Below are positions 32,501 to 47,643 of a stretch of 64,000 nucleotides of DNA, one piece after another. The translations under genes and the position numbers were made by a program. Under the pieces are notes generated by a model. That model was not told where the DNA came from and did not search any database. It saw only the letters and a program-made list of their open reading frames with translations. Numbering within the stretch: the stretch's first letter is position 1; each line of letters opens with the position of its first letter. Origin of the DNA: Tetranychus cinnabarinus (Eukaryota; Arthropoda; Arachnida; Trombidiformes; Tetranychidae); the NCBI GenBank assembly GCA_022266195.1, contig WHVY01000002.1:5285001-5349000 (forward strand), read 5' to 3'.

Positions 32501-35500
32501 TTTAAACAATATCTTAAATACCGAGTTAATGTGTAACAATTAAGCTCAATATTAAACATTAAAACATAATAATTGTAAGAAAAATATTCTTATCCATTAA
32601 TCTTTTTTTTCTTTCATTTTTTCTCTCCTTTATCATCATGATAATTCTATTCATGAAAATGAAGTTAATAATTGTAATCTGAACAGAAAATCATTTTTTT
32701 GTACAATTTCTTCATTCCCCAACATTAAATAACCAAATAAATGAGTGTTAACAATGAATATAAGCTGAACAGAGCTGAGCAAAAAAAATCATTATTTACT
32801 CATCAGAAGATGAAATTATAATTAAGATGTTCAAATGAGTTGGAAAAGAGAAATTTGAAAATTAAATTAAACATTGACCAGAGTTTGCAACAAATTGAAC
32901 TTAATTGAAACTGCTCAGATCAAATGTAACCATTTCCAATTGATTTTGACATTGAACTTGCAATTGATTTACAAATTGATTGGCCAAACCATTTGGAAAC
33001 ATTAAAAGATAATGCAATTAATAAGAGTCCAGTTGAACCTGGAATTGCTAATTATACAAGAAATGTTGAAAAACAATTTCCACTGAACAAAGCATTTCAA
33101 TGATGAAGTAAAATTGAAACAAACTGAAGCTTTTGGTTGCTTGTTAATGATGGTGAAAGGGTTAGCTTGCGATTCCCTAATAATAAGATGTTGAAATGAT
33201 AATACCTTTAATGTTGCTTTAACGTTGATTCTGCTGTTTGTTACGTGATAATTATTATGATAAATGCAATAATAATATTAAAAAAGTGAGAGAAAAATGT
33301 TTACAAAAATTTAATTCCTTTTGGCTAACCCTTGCTTTTTGTATCATTTTGCTTCCGAGAAACATTAATGATTTTCATTTTGTTATCTTTAATATAAAAT
33401 GCTTTGAAATATTATTTTTTTCTGACCAAACAAAAGTATTCAATATTAACATTTGGTTGATGTGAAAAAAGAACTGTTGGTAAAGCCAAGCAACCCTTTG
33501 CTTACCAAATATTTAATTGTTTGCTGTGTGTTTGTGTTCCTTTGAAATCATTTTTTACGATTCCAAGTTGACTTACAGTAAAAAAGAATGTCTTTTCACT
33601 TATTCACCTTCATTAAATGTTCTCATGATAAGCATCATCATTTATCACCTCATGACAATATAACATTAATGATGATCCTGATGAAAGAAGGAAAAGGGAA
33701 AAGTGTTCATGTTGACCAACAATGCCTTTGCAGTCATTCACTCAACCTTCAGACGCTTTTCAATTCTCAAATTATAGGGTTTGTTCAGGATTCTTACTGC
33801 ACCGAAATCTGATTTTTTATCGAATCTTACATTTCCAAATGATTTCATTTCAAGCGTTTCGATGAAGCGTTTCGATAGTTCAGGACTCAACTGAATGCGA
33901 AACGTTTTGATGCTTTTAAATGTTGAATGTTTGAAGTAACACTTCGAGTCCATTCTCTTTTGATTCCATTATTGTTTTTTAACGAAAACAAATCGTTAAG
34001 TTGTATTGCAATTCAGAAATTATCTGTTTAATTAACTTTTAACAGGGAAAGATCAACCTAAAGATGAACAGATACCGAACTGGTATGAATGTAAAACTTG
34101 TAAAATCTAAGGATTCTACTTTTACTCTCCAGATGTGATTAACTGAATGTTTTGCTGTTTAAATGCTGAATGCTAATAGACTGGGAAACTTGGGATTGAA
34201 GTAATTATTGTTTGATTCAAATTGAACAAGAACCAGAACATCACCTTTAGTTACTGACCATTCTCCTTACATTATGATAATAGTTAATGAATGCATGAAA
34301 CAGGCAAAGAGTACAATAATGGTTGATAGAAATCAGTTTATTCTTGTTAATGTTCACTGGCATGTTCATTAAGAGTTTAATTTAATGGATAAGTTTTTTT
34401 ACACAATTAAGAAAATGAAACATTCTGTTAACATTAATATTACCATATTAACCCAACATTACACGAGTTAAACTCAATTTCACCGTAAATCACTTTTGTC
34501 TTTTAATAAAACATTATTTTTCATGAAAAATTGTAACCATTAAGATGAACAAAAGATTGTTCAAATGTCTAAATTAAAGACACTTTATTAGCACTTTTCT
34601 CGAGTTGCAAGTAAATCATGTAAATTAAAACATTGTAAGTAAATAGAATCAAATATTTCCATTTCTTTCCAATCAATATTGAAATGGCTTCACAACAAAT
34701 CAGACATTTGAAGCTTCTCGTTAACTTTACTCGAGTTCAGAAGTCATTCAATCCAATGCTAATTTTGCCTAATTTGTTTCTTGATTTGTTCAACTTATAA
34801 CTGTTTGTCGACTTCAATTTAAATTGGTTAAATATCTGTGAATTTTACCTCAAAACCAGCGACTCTTAACTCACCTGTCAACCTCAGCCTTGACTTGAAT
34901 AAACAAATTTGAATAATTGTTATTAACAAAATGAGTAAAGTCGTTGAAAAGGAAAGGTAAGGTTAAACTGATTACAATTAAATTGAGACTAAATTTTTAC
35001 TTTACTCAATTTCAATTCAACTTTTACACCAACAAACTCCTTAATCCAAGTTAATATGAAATGTTGAATAACAATCATTTCATTATTGCTTTTACTGGTT
35101 AACAGTTTCCATCTCGTAATGTGTCAACAAAAATTGGTTAACAGATTCAAATTGAAACCATTTTTGTTCACTTGAAATGTTTAGTTAACCAGAATAATGA
35201 AGTTAACCAAAAATAAATAAAACGTTTTGGCAAAAACAAGGAATCAAAGACAACATTGGACCATTTTGTGCTCTTTAAAATGGTTATCAGTTCAATTGAA
35301 TCTGAATTGAATTGAAACGAGATGAAAAAAAAGTAAAATCCAAATCAATTAACATTTTGAACAAATAGAGGTGCAAGAAGTAGAGCAATATGTTTCAAAT
35401 TGTATTACAAGTTTAATTAATAAATAATTTATCCATTAAAATGTGCCAATTCAAGTTTGTCTGTCCAATGATGAATTAAGTGACACTTTGCTAATCAACA

Positions 35501-38500
35501 ATAGAAGGTGAAAGTTGCATGGCAAATCATGTAAGTTTCAATCTTTCTCTTGAATCCAAACATTGAAGAGCCTTTAAAATCTTGAATCAAGTAGATGTTG
35601 ATTAGATTTGATTATTCAACGCCATGAAAGGCAATTAATTTGCGTTCATTAATCGTCAACTCTAAACAACAAGAAAAGCAAATGAAAAATGTAAAAAGGT
35701 CAACATTTGGAAAGAAATGAACGAAAAAAGCATTTCCATTCCAACACTTGAACCTTTATTTGGTCAAATTAATTGTTGTAAAGCCTCTTAATTAAACTAG
35801 TTGATTACAATCGTGAAATGTAAATGTAAAAAAAGAAATGATGATTAAAGTGAAAATGATTGAGCATCGGCAAAGAACTCTTCATTTGAAAATGTTTCAT
35901 GTTTATCTTTGGATGCTTCACAAGATTCAGTTACAAAGTTGCTAAAAATATGGGCAAAGAAGATGAAGGATGAAAAGAGGTTTTGATTAAAATGAACAGT
36001 TTATCATCAACTGAATCCTTTTAATGTCCATCCATTTGGTGCAATATCTTTTCATTAACTTGGACTTGTTTGTTTCTTTAATTTCAACTCCAAATTGAGA
36101 TGAATATATTTTTCTACATTTTCAATTTTCTCTTGAGATTCATGGCGTGAGGAAAGGCAGTGGACAAATGATGGTTGAAATGATTGAATTGATCATCTAG
36201 ATGAACCTCTTTACACACTCACTTACACCTACGAATGTTTAGAGTGTAGAGTTTAAATTTTCCCGCTTTAATTTGCACATCAAATAAAAATATTGATTAC
36301 AATTGGGAATTGGAAAGTTGACAAAACTCTTTTTTTTATTCAACATTTTATTTGGACGATATTTTGTAACACTATCATATAGACATGATTAGACACTTTT
36401 AAACCATCATTTGTAACTTTAACCTAATTGAGTTTGCTTAATAATTTAGTGATCAATGGAATTGGAATTAATTTATTTGGCTCAATTCAAGACCAAAACA
36501 TGAAACGAAAAGTCATTTTGCCTTTTCCCAACTCTTCATTAAGTTTTAAAGTTAATTTACTGATTATAATTAAACTGGACAATCTTGATTAGTTGAGGAA
36601 CCAGGCGAAAAAAGAAAAGGTTTGCAAATCATATTTTCATTCATTATGATTAATTTGATGGAACCCTTTTGAATGGATAATAAATTTTCTAACAAGGAAA
36701 AGGGAAAGAATAGGTAAAAAAAGGGTTGAAATGTTTGGTGCAAAATTGAGGCTTGAAAAGCATTTCAACTTTAAAAAGATGGAAATGATGGCTGAAGGTG
36801 AACAAAAAGTTAATGTCAGAATAATTTGGATGAAAAACATGATTCTAATAAGATTATGATGTATCTAATAACATTGTAAAAGAGGTTTAATTTTATGATA
36901 ATTTTTGGATAGTTGGAAGGAACAAACCAGAAAAGAGGGGAAAAAATGTTGAATGAATGATAATGATATTAAAGCTTGTTAACTGTCTTTTAAGATGAGA
37001 AATGATAATAAAGAAATGGAGAGAAGATGAAAGATGGCAATGATTAGGATTGTGATGAGGAAGGTGATGAGGATGATGAGTCTGGCCAGCAGGCTTTTCA
37101 TTTCTAATAATATTCATGTAAGAACTGCCCATAATTACTTTTGACATGGCAACCCATTTTAATTAGTTTAACCGAAAAACACTTTTTTTTCTTCTTCTCT
37201 CTGTTTTCAGGATAAAAGTTCTCCTTCTTGTTGTTGGTCAAAGTAAAGTTTCAAGTTTTAACAAAATATTTCATTGATTGAATAATTTTGTATGGAAGAG
37301 CAAGGAAGAAGGCGAACAAGGAGAAGAGGAGAAAAGGTGAAGATGAGAAAAGGATGAATCTCTATGGAAACTGGCGAGATGAGAAGCAACTGAATACAGC
37401 AGGAAATGAAGAATGTCAAGATGGATGAAACTGTTTTTTAGAGTAAAGGGAATGTCCAACTCATCATTTTATCCTTTAACTTTAATGAGAATCAACTTTA
37501 CTAAATCAATTTGCTTTTTACCTTATTTCATCCTTTTCCTTCTTCTTCTTCCAATCTTTCCATTCTCATTCAGAGTAAAACAAGAATGAAACTCTTTTCT
37601 TTTTGTCTCCAGAAGAAGGAAAAAAAGAGTTTTTCTTTTCCTTTTCGACAAACACTTTTGATTCGTTGAAAGACCGCCAAAAACAGGGAGTTAAATGAGG
37701 AAAATTTAATAGTTTTCAATTGAATTTTTCAATAAATTAAAGTGCGATTTGCCAAATCATTTCATTTGCATTCCTTTAAGACTAAATTGAGATTTGAAAG
37801 TTGCTTTATTTGTTCAACTTTTCATGCAATGAAAATCTTTGCTTTTTTTACCTTCCATTTAAGGTTGAAATGATAACTTGAAATGTAACATTTTACTATT
37901 AAAATATTGCTTTTGTTGTTATCCAAAGGTTTGCCTTCCCTGGACAAGTTACCTTGACTACTTGAAACTTGAAATTCATTGAATGTGAAAGTGAAAAGTA
38001 AAGGAACACAAAAAACTGCTTTTTCAAAGGAAAGATACTCAAGTAGCCTGTCATCTTCACCATAGCATCATCATCATCTTCTGAACTGAGTAACCTCTGA
38101 ACCGTGAAATGACTTTCATATAAGCATACTTTCCCAAGCATCATTTCTTTGTCTCTATATTTACCTTTTCATTTCAATCAATTCAAATCAACATTTTTTT
38201 TAACCAAACTTGGAACAGAAAATTTCTAAAAATTTCTGCAAAGAGTTGCTCATTAGAATGGAAATTCATGAAAGTGAAAAAAAGAACCAAAAGCTTCATT
38301 AATCTTTGACGAAACAAGAAAAATTCTGATCAATGCTCAGTTTCTTTATAAATTGATAAATGGTTAGAAGAAAAAAAGATTTTCTCGAATTTAATTTCTA
38401 ATTAAAGACAATTTTTTAATCAACAATCAGCGTTTCAGTTGAGATTGTTTTTGTTTTCCCTGTAAACTATCTTTTTAATTACAATCAGTTGATTGAGTGG

Positions 38501-41500
38501 TTTGACGTTTCAATGAAGATGCATTTGTTATCATCTAAACGTAACCTGATGCAAGGAAAGATGATGATGATAACACTGAATCTTGAACTGAATTGAGATG
38601 CTTTTCAAGAGCCTTTTAATTATAACAGAGAACAGTTTTCTTTCCTTTAATTATAGCTTTTTCACTTGATTGATTAACTTGACTGGACAACATTGAATCC
38701 ACTTGATTGAGACACAAAAAGAGCGAAGCACAGAATTGCTCATTTTCATCATTTCCATCATCTTGTTCATCCACTCAACCCTTCGAACCTCATTTTTTGT
38801 ACCTTAAATTTCGTGAGTTTAATCACGAAAAGAAACGAAATTATTTGTTCTAATGGCAAACATGAAACTGAATCAGAGAGGAAAATCTTTTCAATTGAAA
38901 CTGAATAAGAAAATTGTTTAACCATGCAATCAACTAATCAAGAAGACGAATAAGAAAATGTTTGATTAAAGAAGAATCACATTTTCTTTGCAAAAACATC
39001 AAATGATTTACTAATTAAACATGATTCATGGAATGAAACAAAAAAAGAATTGCTTTTTTCCATCAGATTTCCTTCATGACATCACTTGTTTACCATGAAA
39101 TTTTATCCATTTTTATTTGAATTAAGAGATCAAAAGAAAATTTGAATTCGATTCTTATTACGTTTTTTTTCGTATTCAAACAAGAATATTTGCTTCCATG
39201 ATTATATTAATAATAATATTAATAATGATAGCAAAAACTCCCAGTCTTTCTTGTTCTTCTTGTTATAAAGCAATTGCTTGTTGCAAAAGTGATTCAATTG
39301 TAACCATAATCCAATAGATGATGATAAATTTGGATCAACATGAGAATGTATGAAAAATTGAATCTGAAAGGAAACATGTTTTTCAAACTGAAAAATTCAA
39401 TTCTTGGGATTCTTACAGAAGAGTAAAAATAAAAATAAATATTTTCCAACAATTTTTACTCCCAATGATGAGAATAGATTCTGAATCACTTTTCCCTCTT
39501 CCTTCAACAAACTAAATTCTTAGTCTATAAACTTGGAATTTATCATTAATCACAATTTCTTTTCTTGTAATACAAACTTGAACAAATGTTCAACCGACAA
39601 ATCAACAGTAAAATGGAGAAAATTGAAGAAAAGTTTAGTTCTGTTAATGAGTGGAGTAAAAATGAGCAAACATTGAAAAATGGTAAAACCATTGAAAGAC
39701 AGTTAAAAGGGATTCCCTGATGAAAGGGTTTCAAGTTTCAGTTCTTAGTTCACAAACTTCAATTACCTTTTTCAAAATTTTAAAGGTAAATTAACCTGGC
39801 TTAATGTTGACTAAACACGCAACTTTTAAATGCTTTTAAGTAAACCTTAAGACAATTTGGTTCAATTGTTTCAATGAACAAAATTAAGGTAAATTTACTT
39901 TCAACCTTTAAACGTTCAATACCGATAATGATGTATTTTACTCGTATTTTAACAGGTAATTTGTTCCTTTACATGTTTCAATGTCATTCCAGTGTTTGAT
40001 TGGATCCATTACCAGTAAACCTTTTATCATGTTTAAGATGATCATTTGCACATTAAACAGCAACATGAGAAAATAATTTATTGATCAATGAAACTTTGAA
40101 AAGGAAAATGATTAAAATGCATTTTTCTCTTCTTCTCTCCATTTTACCATCTTTCAATGTTCATTAATTATTTGATCAACTGGCAAAAACAAAGCCAAAT
40201 TGTGATGATAATTACAAAATGAATCAACTTAGAAGCGTAAAAATGTTCATTTCATGAATAATGTTATTTTTCCAGCCATAAATCATTTAAGTTATGTTTA
40301 TTTTATTTATTATTTAATAATATTTTTCCAAGTCTTATCCAAATAATATCTTAATCATTGCCAGTTTTGTGTTTTTTTTCACATCAAATTAACATCCGTT
40401 AGGTTTTAGGTATTAACATTCATTTGCCGGATTCAACATACAAATTCATGTTCTCATGTTTTTTGCCTTCATCCTCATCATTATCATCTTTTTCCTTTCC
40501 TTTTTTACTCTCGTCTAATATTGTTACCAACATCTAATAATTTCCTTGAAATATTCAGTTTATGAGTTTGTCTTTCCAATAAAGACGAGAAATTGCTTTT
40601 TTACGAATTTCTATTTTGCTCTTCCTTCTCCTTTTTTCCTTCACCCAACATGGACTCATTTCCCGTTCAGTCACTAGGAAATTGTATAAACGGATGAAGA
40701 TGAAGACGACATCCTCATCAACAATGAACAAGATAGAGATAAGATGAATCTTTTTTTATGTGTTGAACAACTAAACTCAAAGGATTGTTAATTAGATTAA
40801 TTAATGTTGATTTTTTCTCTTTTTTTTCGACTCCGAGGTTTCTTTACTTGAAGAGGAACATGTTGATGATTCTGAAGATTTTTTCCTTTCATTATGTATT
40901 TCCAGTCTCAAGGAACAGTAAATTGTTATTACATGTTAACCTTTTTTTTTTCATTTCCCTGTTTACCAATTAATTTTCAATCTTAACCCATTTCACCAAT
41001 TATGATTTAATTACGAATGTTGGGTTGAAATTGAAAAAAACTGATTTCTTTCTGTGAAAGTTATTTACATTAGAAGTGAAAATTAGCCAACATTTTCATT
41101 AAATATTCAATTCTAATTTCATCAAACTCAGGGAAGATTCAATTTTTTCGACCCAGTTTTTTCAGGATTTGGTCACTTTGGTTTGATAATATTTTATCAA
41201 TCAAACTTGTTTTTCTAGGCAATTGGAAGGGAAAGCGTTTCAATCTAAATGACCATTTACTGGACCAAACAATTTCGTTGAGGATCTATTTGTTTCATTT
41301 ATGTTGGTTATTTGATTGTTTGTCAATGAAATAAGTGATGAATAATTGAATGGATAAATGATGAGCAAAATGAACAAATCATTTTCATTAACTTTCAACA
41401 AGTTGATAAATTAAGTTAATAAAAAGAAAGGGAAACATTTAGTTTCCATAGGAACTTCTCACTCATTCAGATTCTCTAACCTTCCGCCTCACCCTGAATC

Positions 41501-44280
41501 TTTTTTTGCTCCTTAAGCTTATTTCCTTACATTCAAGTTTACTCTATAAACTGCATCATCATCAGCATCTTCATCCTCATCTTCTCACCCCGATCTTTTT
41601 TATCTTCTTGCTCTTCCCAAGAAAACCATTTTTTGCCTTCTTTTTTTCATCTATAGTTGAACAAGGGAAATGTTTATAGAGAGTAAGCATCTTTTTTTAC
41701 ACATTATCATCCTCTCATCACTTGAATCTTTTCTCACCCTGAAACATTTCCCCTGAGAGGATGAAGATCCAATTTTTTTCATCCTATTACCCTTACAAAT
41801 GATCCATTAAACCTTATTTTTTTCTCATCCTTTTCTGTTCGCTTTTTTTCCTGTCAACTTGTTGCGGATAACCTAATCAAAATTGTTTGGTTTCCAGTGG
41901 TGAGTTGATCAATTGAGCTAAAACACTGAGGATAATAGACCAAGAAAAACAAGTTGATTAATAAGAGATTACAAAGGTTGGATAATCTGCGCCAATTGTT
42001 GATCTTCTGTCCATCTCGTCCATCTTGTCTCGATTGTCCAGCTTTTCATGGAATATCTTGATCTTTTAATGCCATCTTAAATGTCTTTCTTTATCCAAGG
42101 TTTAGACAGGAGTAATTCAGTAATAGGATAATTTAACCAATAATTTGAAAACATTGATCCAACAGTCATTGCCAGGATAATTGACTTGAGTTTTGATGAG
42201 ACAACACAATTCCATGTTTAAGGATAACTGGTGTAATTCAGGATAGTTAAAAAATATCTCAACGATCCATGAGTTTAAATAATCAGCTTAACTGTTGATT
42301 AAAATGTTAAAAAAATGAAAATTGAACTCAATTTGAGAAAGATTTGCTTAGACAACTGTGAAACAGATGATTGAAAAGGGGAATGAAAAGGGGTGTAAGC
42401 TGGTTGACAAAGAGGCGCTCATTTTAAAGTTGACCAACAGTTTTTCAAAATGTTTTAATTATCGATCCATTTTAATTAAAGGTTTAATCAGGATGTCGGT
42501 GAGTCGAGAAAAAAGTCTGAATATGTTGAAAATGTTGAGATAGATTGGTAATGTAAATATAATAAGTGTCACTGACTGAGAATGAACCTTAAGGGTAAAT
42601 AAAGTCAATTGATGTTGAGCTTTAAATGATACTTTTTAACATTGGGTGATAATAAGAAGAGAAGTGAAGGAAGGAGTGAAGAGAGAAATGGAAGAAGATG
42701 AAAATGAAGAAAATGAAATGATTCAAATTGAGTGTCAATTAAAGTAAAACAAATGAAGAATCGCCTGAAGGCCTTAAACAACTAAATGCTATTCTCATTA
42801 AGAAGATGCTAAAATCAAGATTTATCATCATGATTATTATTGATGAGGAAAAGGGTAATTAGTTAGTCTGAGATGGAAACAAGAATATTAATAATAATGA
42901 TGATGAATGAGAATCAATGTTGAGAGTCACGTTTCTATTGATTTATATTAAGGATCATTAACATTATCAAATCTCTTTCCGAGTTATTATTCATGATATT
43001 TAAACATTAACATCTATCTGTTTTACTTCATCAATTAACATCTCAATTGAATGATTGTCATTCTTGGGTTCAATATTAGATTCAAACATACATTCACTGC
43101 TGAATGACTTGAATAGTTGAATTCAATTATGGATTCAGTTCGGATTCATTTTGTATCAGATTCTGATCCAATTCCTAATTCAGCTTTTGATCCAATTTTG
43201 GTTTTGAATTTTGTTAAATTTTGACTTATGAATCTGTCTACAGCTTCCAATTGGGAATGCACTTTGATTAACAATGGACCCAAAAGAAAGTTGATCAAGT
43301 CAAGTTGAATTGTTGTCCAAAGTCATGGAGTTGGTACAGTTTTTAACACAATGAGTATCATGCGACAATAAAGAGCTGAAAAAAGGAAGATGCTAAAAGA
43401 GGATTCTTTATCTTCCTGTTTCCTGTTTCATTATTCGTCTCCTTTTGTTGTTGTTTATTTGTTTATCTTGATCATCCTTTCAACTGGTCACCCTTCCTCT
43501 CCTTTGTCAATCATTACAAACATCTTATTAGGCAAACAAACAGGTTTGAAACTTCCGTCGAGATGTGATTATCAATAATGGCAATTAACATTTTTACATG
43601 AAACAAGAGCAGGAGCAACAGCAAAATTGGATGAAACCATAAATCGCCAAAAAATGAGATGAAGGAGAAGAGGTTGGCGAAGAGGAAGAAAATGGCCAGA
43701 AAAAAAGTAACTTTAAAATAATACATAATATAAAGTATAATGTTGCTTTTATGTGGTTTAATTAATAGTGATGATGAAGATGATGAAGATAAAAATGGAA
43801 AAGAATGAATTTTCACCATCCTTTAACTCTTTTCCTTTTGTCCATTGGGAATCCATTTCATCCGTTTTTTGTAGCCAGGGAACATGAACTTGGTTAATAA
43901 TGGTGTAGTTGTTGGCTTTATAAGACATAAAAATGAACCTTTCAGTTTATAATAATATTGATATAAATTATCTGGACAAGTATTATTAAAGTTGTTATTA
44001 ATATTATTATTATGTTCTTAAATTCAGCTCTGCTCTCCTTTGCTTTTCATGTCTACCATTTTTATCCATTTTTGTTTCAATATTCAATTCCATTTATCTT
44101 AAAAAACTTGAAAGACCATTTATAACCATGAAGTTAAATTTGATTTCCATAATTTTTCATTCCAATCTGAATGTCCACTCCATTATTAAATTGGTCATTA
44201 TCAATGGGTAATTGCATCTATTCAGGTTTATCTTGTAGTCAGCTAATGGTATGGTGGTATAAGTGAGAAGATGAAAAGGA
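29598..44280. other. Gene-poor region, part 2
   Basis: No gene seen. Very AT-rich, dominated by A/T runs and purine- or pyrimidine-biased patches (GATGAAGA, CTTCATC), which generate many short spurious frames. A small hairpin with a direct repeat lies at 33854-33904 (separate entry). Otherwise I see no element ends, RNA genes or conserved-looking motifs. Confidence 0.6.
33854..33904 (+). repeat. Short direct repeat feeding a small hairpin
   Basis: AAGCGTTTCGAT occurs twice in tandem with one base between. The second copy pairs with a downstream CGAAACG (33898-33904), and an inner TTCAG/CTGAA pair extends the stem. A compact stem-loop of about 37 nt; purpose unknown and chance formation possible. 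Confidence 0.35.
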
Positions 44281-44322
44281 AGATGATGAAGAAAGTGAGA
44301 AAGTGAGTGTTGCCAATGAATA

Positions 44323-44429
44323 GGCACGAGCCAAGAAAATGTTGAAAGAAAGTGAAGGAAGAGAACAGCAATCGAGAGATTTGAAAGGTCATTGATCGTT
44401 TGAGGTCAGGTCAATTTTAGCAGCTGATC
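44323..44429. promoter_or_regulatory. Motif module M1: GGCACGAGCCAAGAAAA plus E-box
   Basis: GGCACGAGCCAAGAAAA (44323-44339) is repeated exactly 4.6 kb away at 48914. It contains CACGAG, an N-box-type site (CACNAG) for Hairy/E(spl) repressors. About 80 bp further lies GCAGCTGATC with a CAGCTG E-box (44421-44426), and a TATAAAAGG lies at 44541. Motif names come from established bHLH literature; function here is inferred. Confidence 0.4.
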
Positions 44430-47400
44430 AAGTTAAGATGGTTTAAAGGGTTCCCTTTCCAGTTACTTTTCACTATTCTTTGGGGTTTCCTTGACGTCAA
44501 AAAGTACCAAAACAGTTCATCTCAACAGTCTAGTGACATTTATAAAAGGCAGATGAGAGAGAAAAATGCAAGATGATAAGTGAGTGAGTCCATATGAGTG
44601 AGTATATGTTACCAGACGGAACATACTTTTTCCTCAACTCTTTTTATTCATTCATTCATTCATTCATACCTTTTCTTTTTGCTTTCTTGACTAAAAACAC
44701 TTTCTTGTAAGAAACCATAAACAGAGGGTCATTTAATCATTCATTTTAACCCCAAAACGACAACTTTCATCCTTTAAAGGGTCAACTGGACATGCCTATT
44801 TGTGCTGTTGTCCATAAACCAGCAAATAAATAACCAACAATTAACAAAATCGAGCATTAAAATGTTAGATCCATCCAGTCGAAGAGTGAAGGGGAAACAT
44901 GTTGACCAACATTTTGAATGACTTGCGATTTCTTATTACCATAGAACAGTCGATCCATAATTAAGCTTTAACCATGACTTTACCATCAAGCTATCAACAG
45001 GAGAGTAAATTAACCAAAGGCCTAAAAGAGTCAGACGATACTTGTAGGGTTAGCAGATTATAACTGGATCACGCACATAATCTTCAGATGTTAGAAATGG
45101 TCAAAAGCAGTGAATTTGTTATTACTTGATAACAATACTTACGAGTACAAATCTGTAGACCCATGAACCATTAAAATTCTGATGTAATCTTAAGCAAAGT
45201 TACATCAAAGCCAAAGTACCACCACATGCAAACTCAACGTTTAGACACGCCAGTCAAGCCATGCTTTTCACATGAAGATGTAGAAATTTCGATAGCACAA
45301 AAAAAGAAGGTTTTTAGCACAAAATTACAAGGTTGAGACATTAATTAAAGATATATGAAAAGAGGTAAGAAATTGAAAAACAAATGAAGCATCAATAATA
45401 AACTCACAATATTATCAGAAGAATGAGTTTGCTAAGCAGACGTGTTATGAGAAAGCGAGGGAAAATGTGAGGGAAAGTATGTTAATTAAGATCTTTAAAT
45501 TTGAGTGAAATGACAAAACCCAGTTTATTTGTAGAAATAAATGAACTGAAATCCAACAGATTGCGATCAAATTTAAATCAATGACAAGTTGCCAGAAAAT
45601 ACAATGAATGACTGCAATGAAACTGCAAGATTACCCATATTAATGGCATGATTTATAACATTGAGATGTGATAATTGACAGGAAATATAAATATCTTGAT
45701 ATTGTAAACAAAATATAAATCATTGAGAACAAGATAAACATTAAAAGGGTTAACCACAACAAAACAACTTCTTCTAGAGGAATCTTTCAATGAATAAAGG
45801 TGATAATTTGGAAGCAGTGTTGATGGCAGAAAATAAAAATAATGCAAAAAGTCAACAATAAACATCAACAAATCATATATAAAATATCTGTCAATAAGAG
45901 GTTAAAAATAAATGGGAAAACAATTGAATGATAAATATCGCATCTTGAGCTGTAGCCATATTTTCACAGGTTTAACCAGACAATCTAAAGAAGCTAAAAA
46001 TCGTATTTTGATCAACATCATTTGTTATCCAAATTGTATCGCAATCGTACAAGATTGGAAAAAGGTAAAGACAATAAATTTACAGAATTGAGTGAAATTC
46101 AATTTCGGTGTAAAGTCGATACAAATTGAAGCGCAAAAAATGAAGAAGCGAATGGTTTAAAAGATGAAAATGTAACAACAATTTGGATAAACTCACATCT
46201 GGCTGATTGACAATCAAAATTGTTGATGTAAGCCACTAACGGATGACCTCTTGATGTAACCTGACAGTCTTCATCTCATCTTCATCTCTTTCCTTCCCTT
46301 CAACATTATAACTTTCCATTTTTCCTGCGGCCAAAAGACAGCAAAAGAAATAAGTTTAACGAGATTTTTACTTACATATTAACTGTAAATCATTCAACAC
46401 TTTACTTTCTTCATCCTTTTCATCATTCCTCTCATCCTTCTCATCCTTTTCATCGTCATTATCATACTTAACCATGTTGATCATCTTATGAGCATAAAGT
46501 TGAACAGAAAAAAATCTCATTTTAAGTTCATTTAACACCAATAATTAACAACTATAAGACTACAGAGTTTAATCAGAGCAAGAAGTTGAAAAGCCTTGGG
46601 AGTTTATTTTATCATATAATAATAATGATAAAAACAAAAGTATTTCAATTCTCAGATGATTCAGAAACTGAACAAAGTTGAACATTTTTTTTCGAAATCT
46701 TTTTTTATGACTTTCCAAGTTTCAATTTTTTGCTCAACTTTTCTTTCCTTTTACCATTTTCATCAGTTTAAAGGTTGTCTTCATGATTGCAGTATCACAT
46801 GATTCATGAAGCTTCAGGGTACATCAATGATTCTTTTCATGTTATTTTCACTTTCAGTTGGAATAAATAGATTTCTATTGCTGTGATCAATCATGAATTA
46901 CTCCATCAAAGAATTGAGATTAGAAATTATTTTTTCAACAAAATTTTGCTTTTCTCACATAAAGATTTTCTAACATTTATCATTTATCATTTTATTCATT
47001 ACAGATGATTGAGTGAAAGGAATTTTCGAAATCAAGTTTTTCTTCTTTAAATTACGGTCCAGTTGATTATCACAATTAACTTACCTTCTCAAGATGACAA
47101 ATGAAAAGGGAAAAGCGATTAAGCTCTGAAAAAGAGAAGAAGAAAAACTGAAAAGTAAATTGATTCGATATAACTGGGAGTGAAACAAGGAAAAGTGAAT
47201 AATTGATGAAAGACGCAAAAAGCTGTTTAACATAAAGACAATTGACCTTTTAGTCGAAAGGAAAAACAAAACAAACTGTTTTAGGTCAATAACACGATGA
47301 CCTCGAATGGTCAAAGTGTGTCCATAGTAAATAACAAGACTGGACACGAGTCAGACAAGCTGTAGACTTGCGAACCCGCGAAACAAAACATTTTCTTAAT

Positions 47401-47640
47401 CATGTTTTTCCTTTTCCGATTTTCTCCATCTTTTCCATTCTCTTTTTCTCTTCATCCTTTTTCATCCCTTTCTTTTCATCCTTTTTTTTCTGATCTGCCG
47501 TTCCACAAAAAGTAGGCCAAAAAAACATTTACTTATGTTGCGGCAACAATGCAATTCTTAGACAATCACAGAAGATGAGGGAAGAAAAAGATGAAGGAGA
47601 AGATAAAAGATGAGGCTTAGAAGGGGTCAAACGGTCTTTA
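44430..47640. other. Gene-poor region, part 3
   Basis: No gene seen. A TATA-like TATAAAAGG at 44541-44549 lies 110-220 bp after module M1, but no good initiator follows at the right distance. A TCAT tetranucleotide run lies at 44646-44667. A minus-strand micro-exon candidate (47125-47085) has a pyrimidine-rich acceptor and a GTAAGT donor. The rest is AT-rich with purine tracts. Confidence 0.5.
44646..44667 (+). repeat. (TTCA)n microsatellite
   Basis: About five uninterrupted copies of the tetranucleotide TTCA/TCAT in the gene-poor region. Confidence 0.9.
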
Positions 47641-47643
47641 CCT

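Noticed and set aside
42358..42543. 61-residue Lys-rich plus-strand frame
   Set aside because: Short, with no family resemblance, in a region full of similar chance frames.
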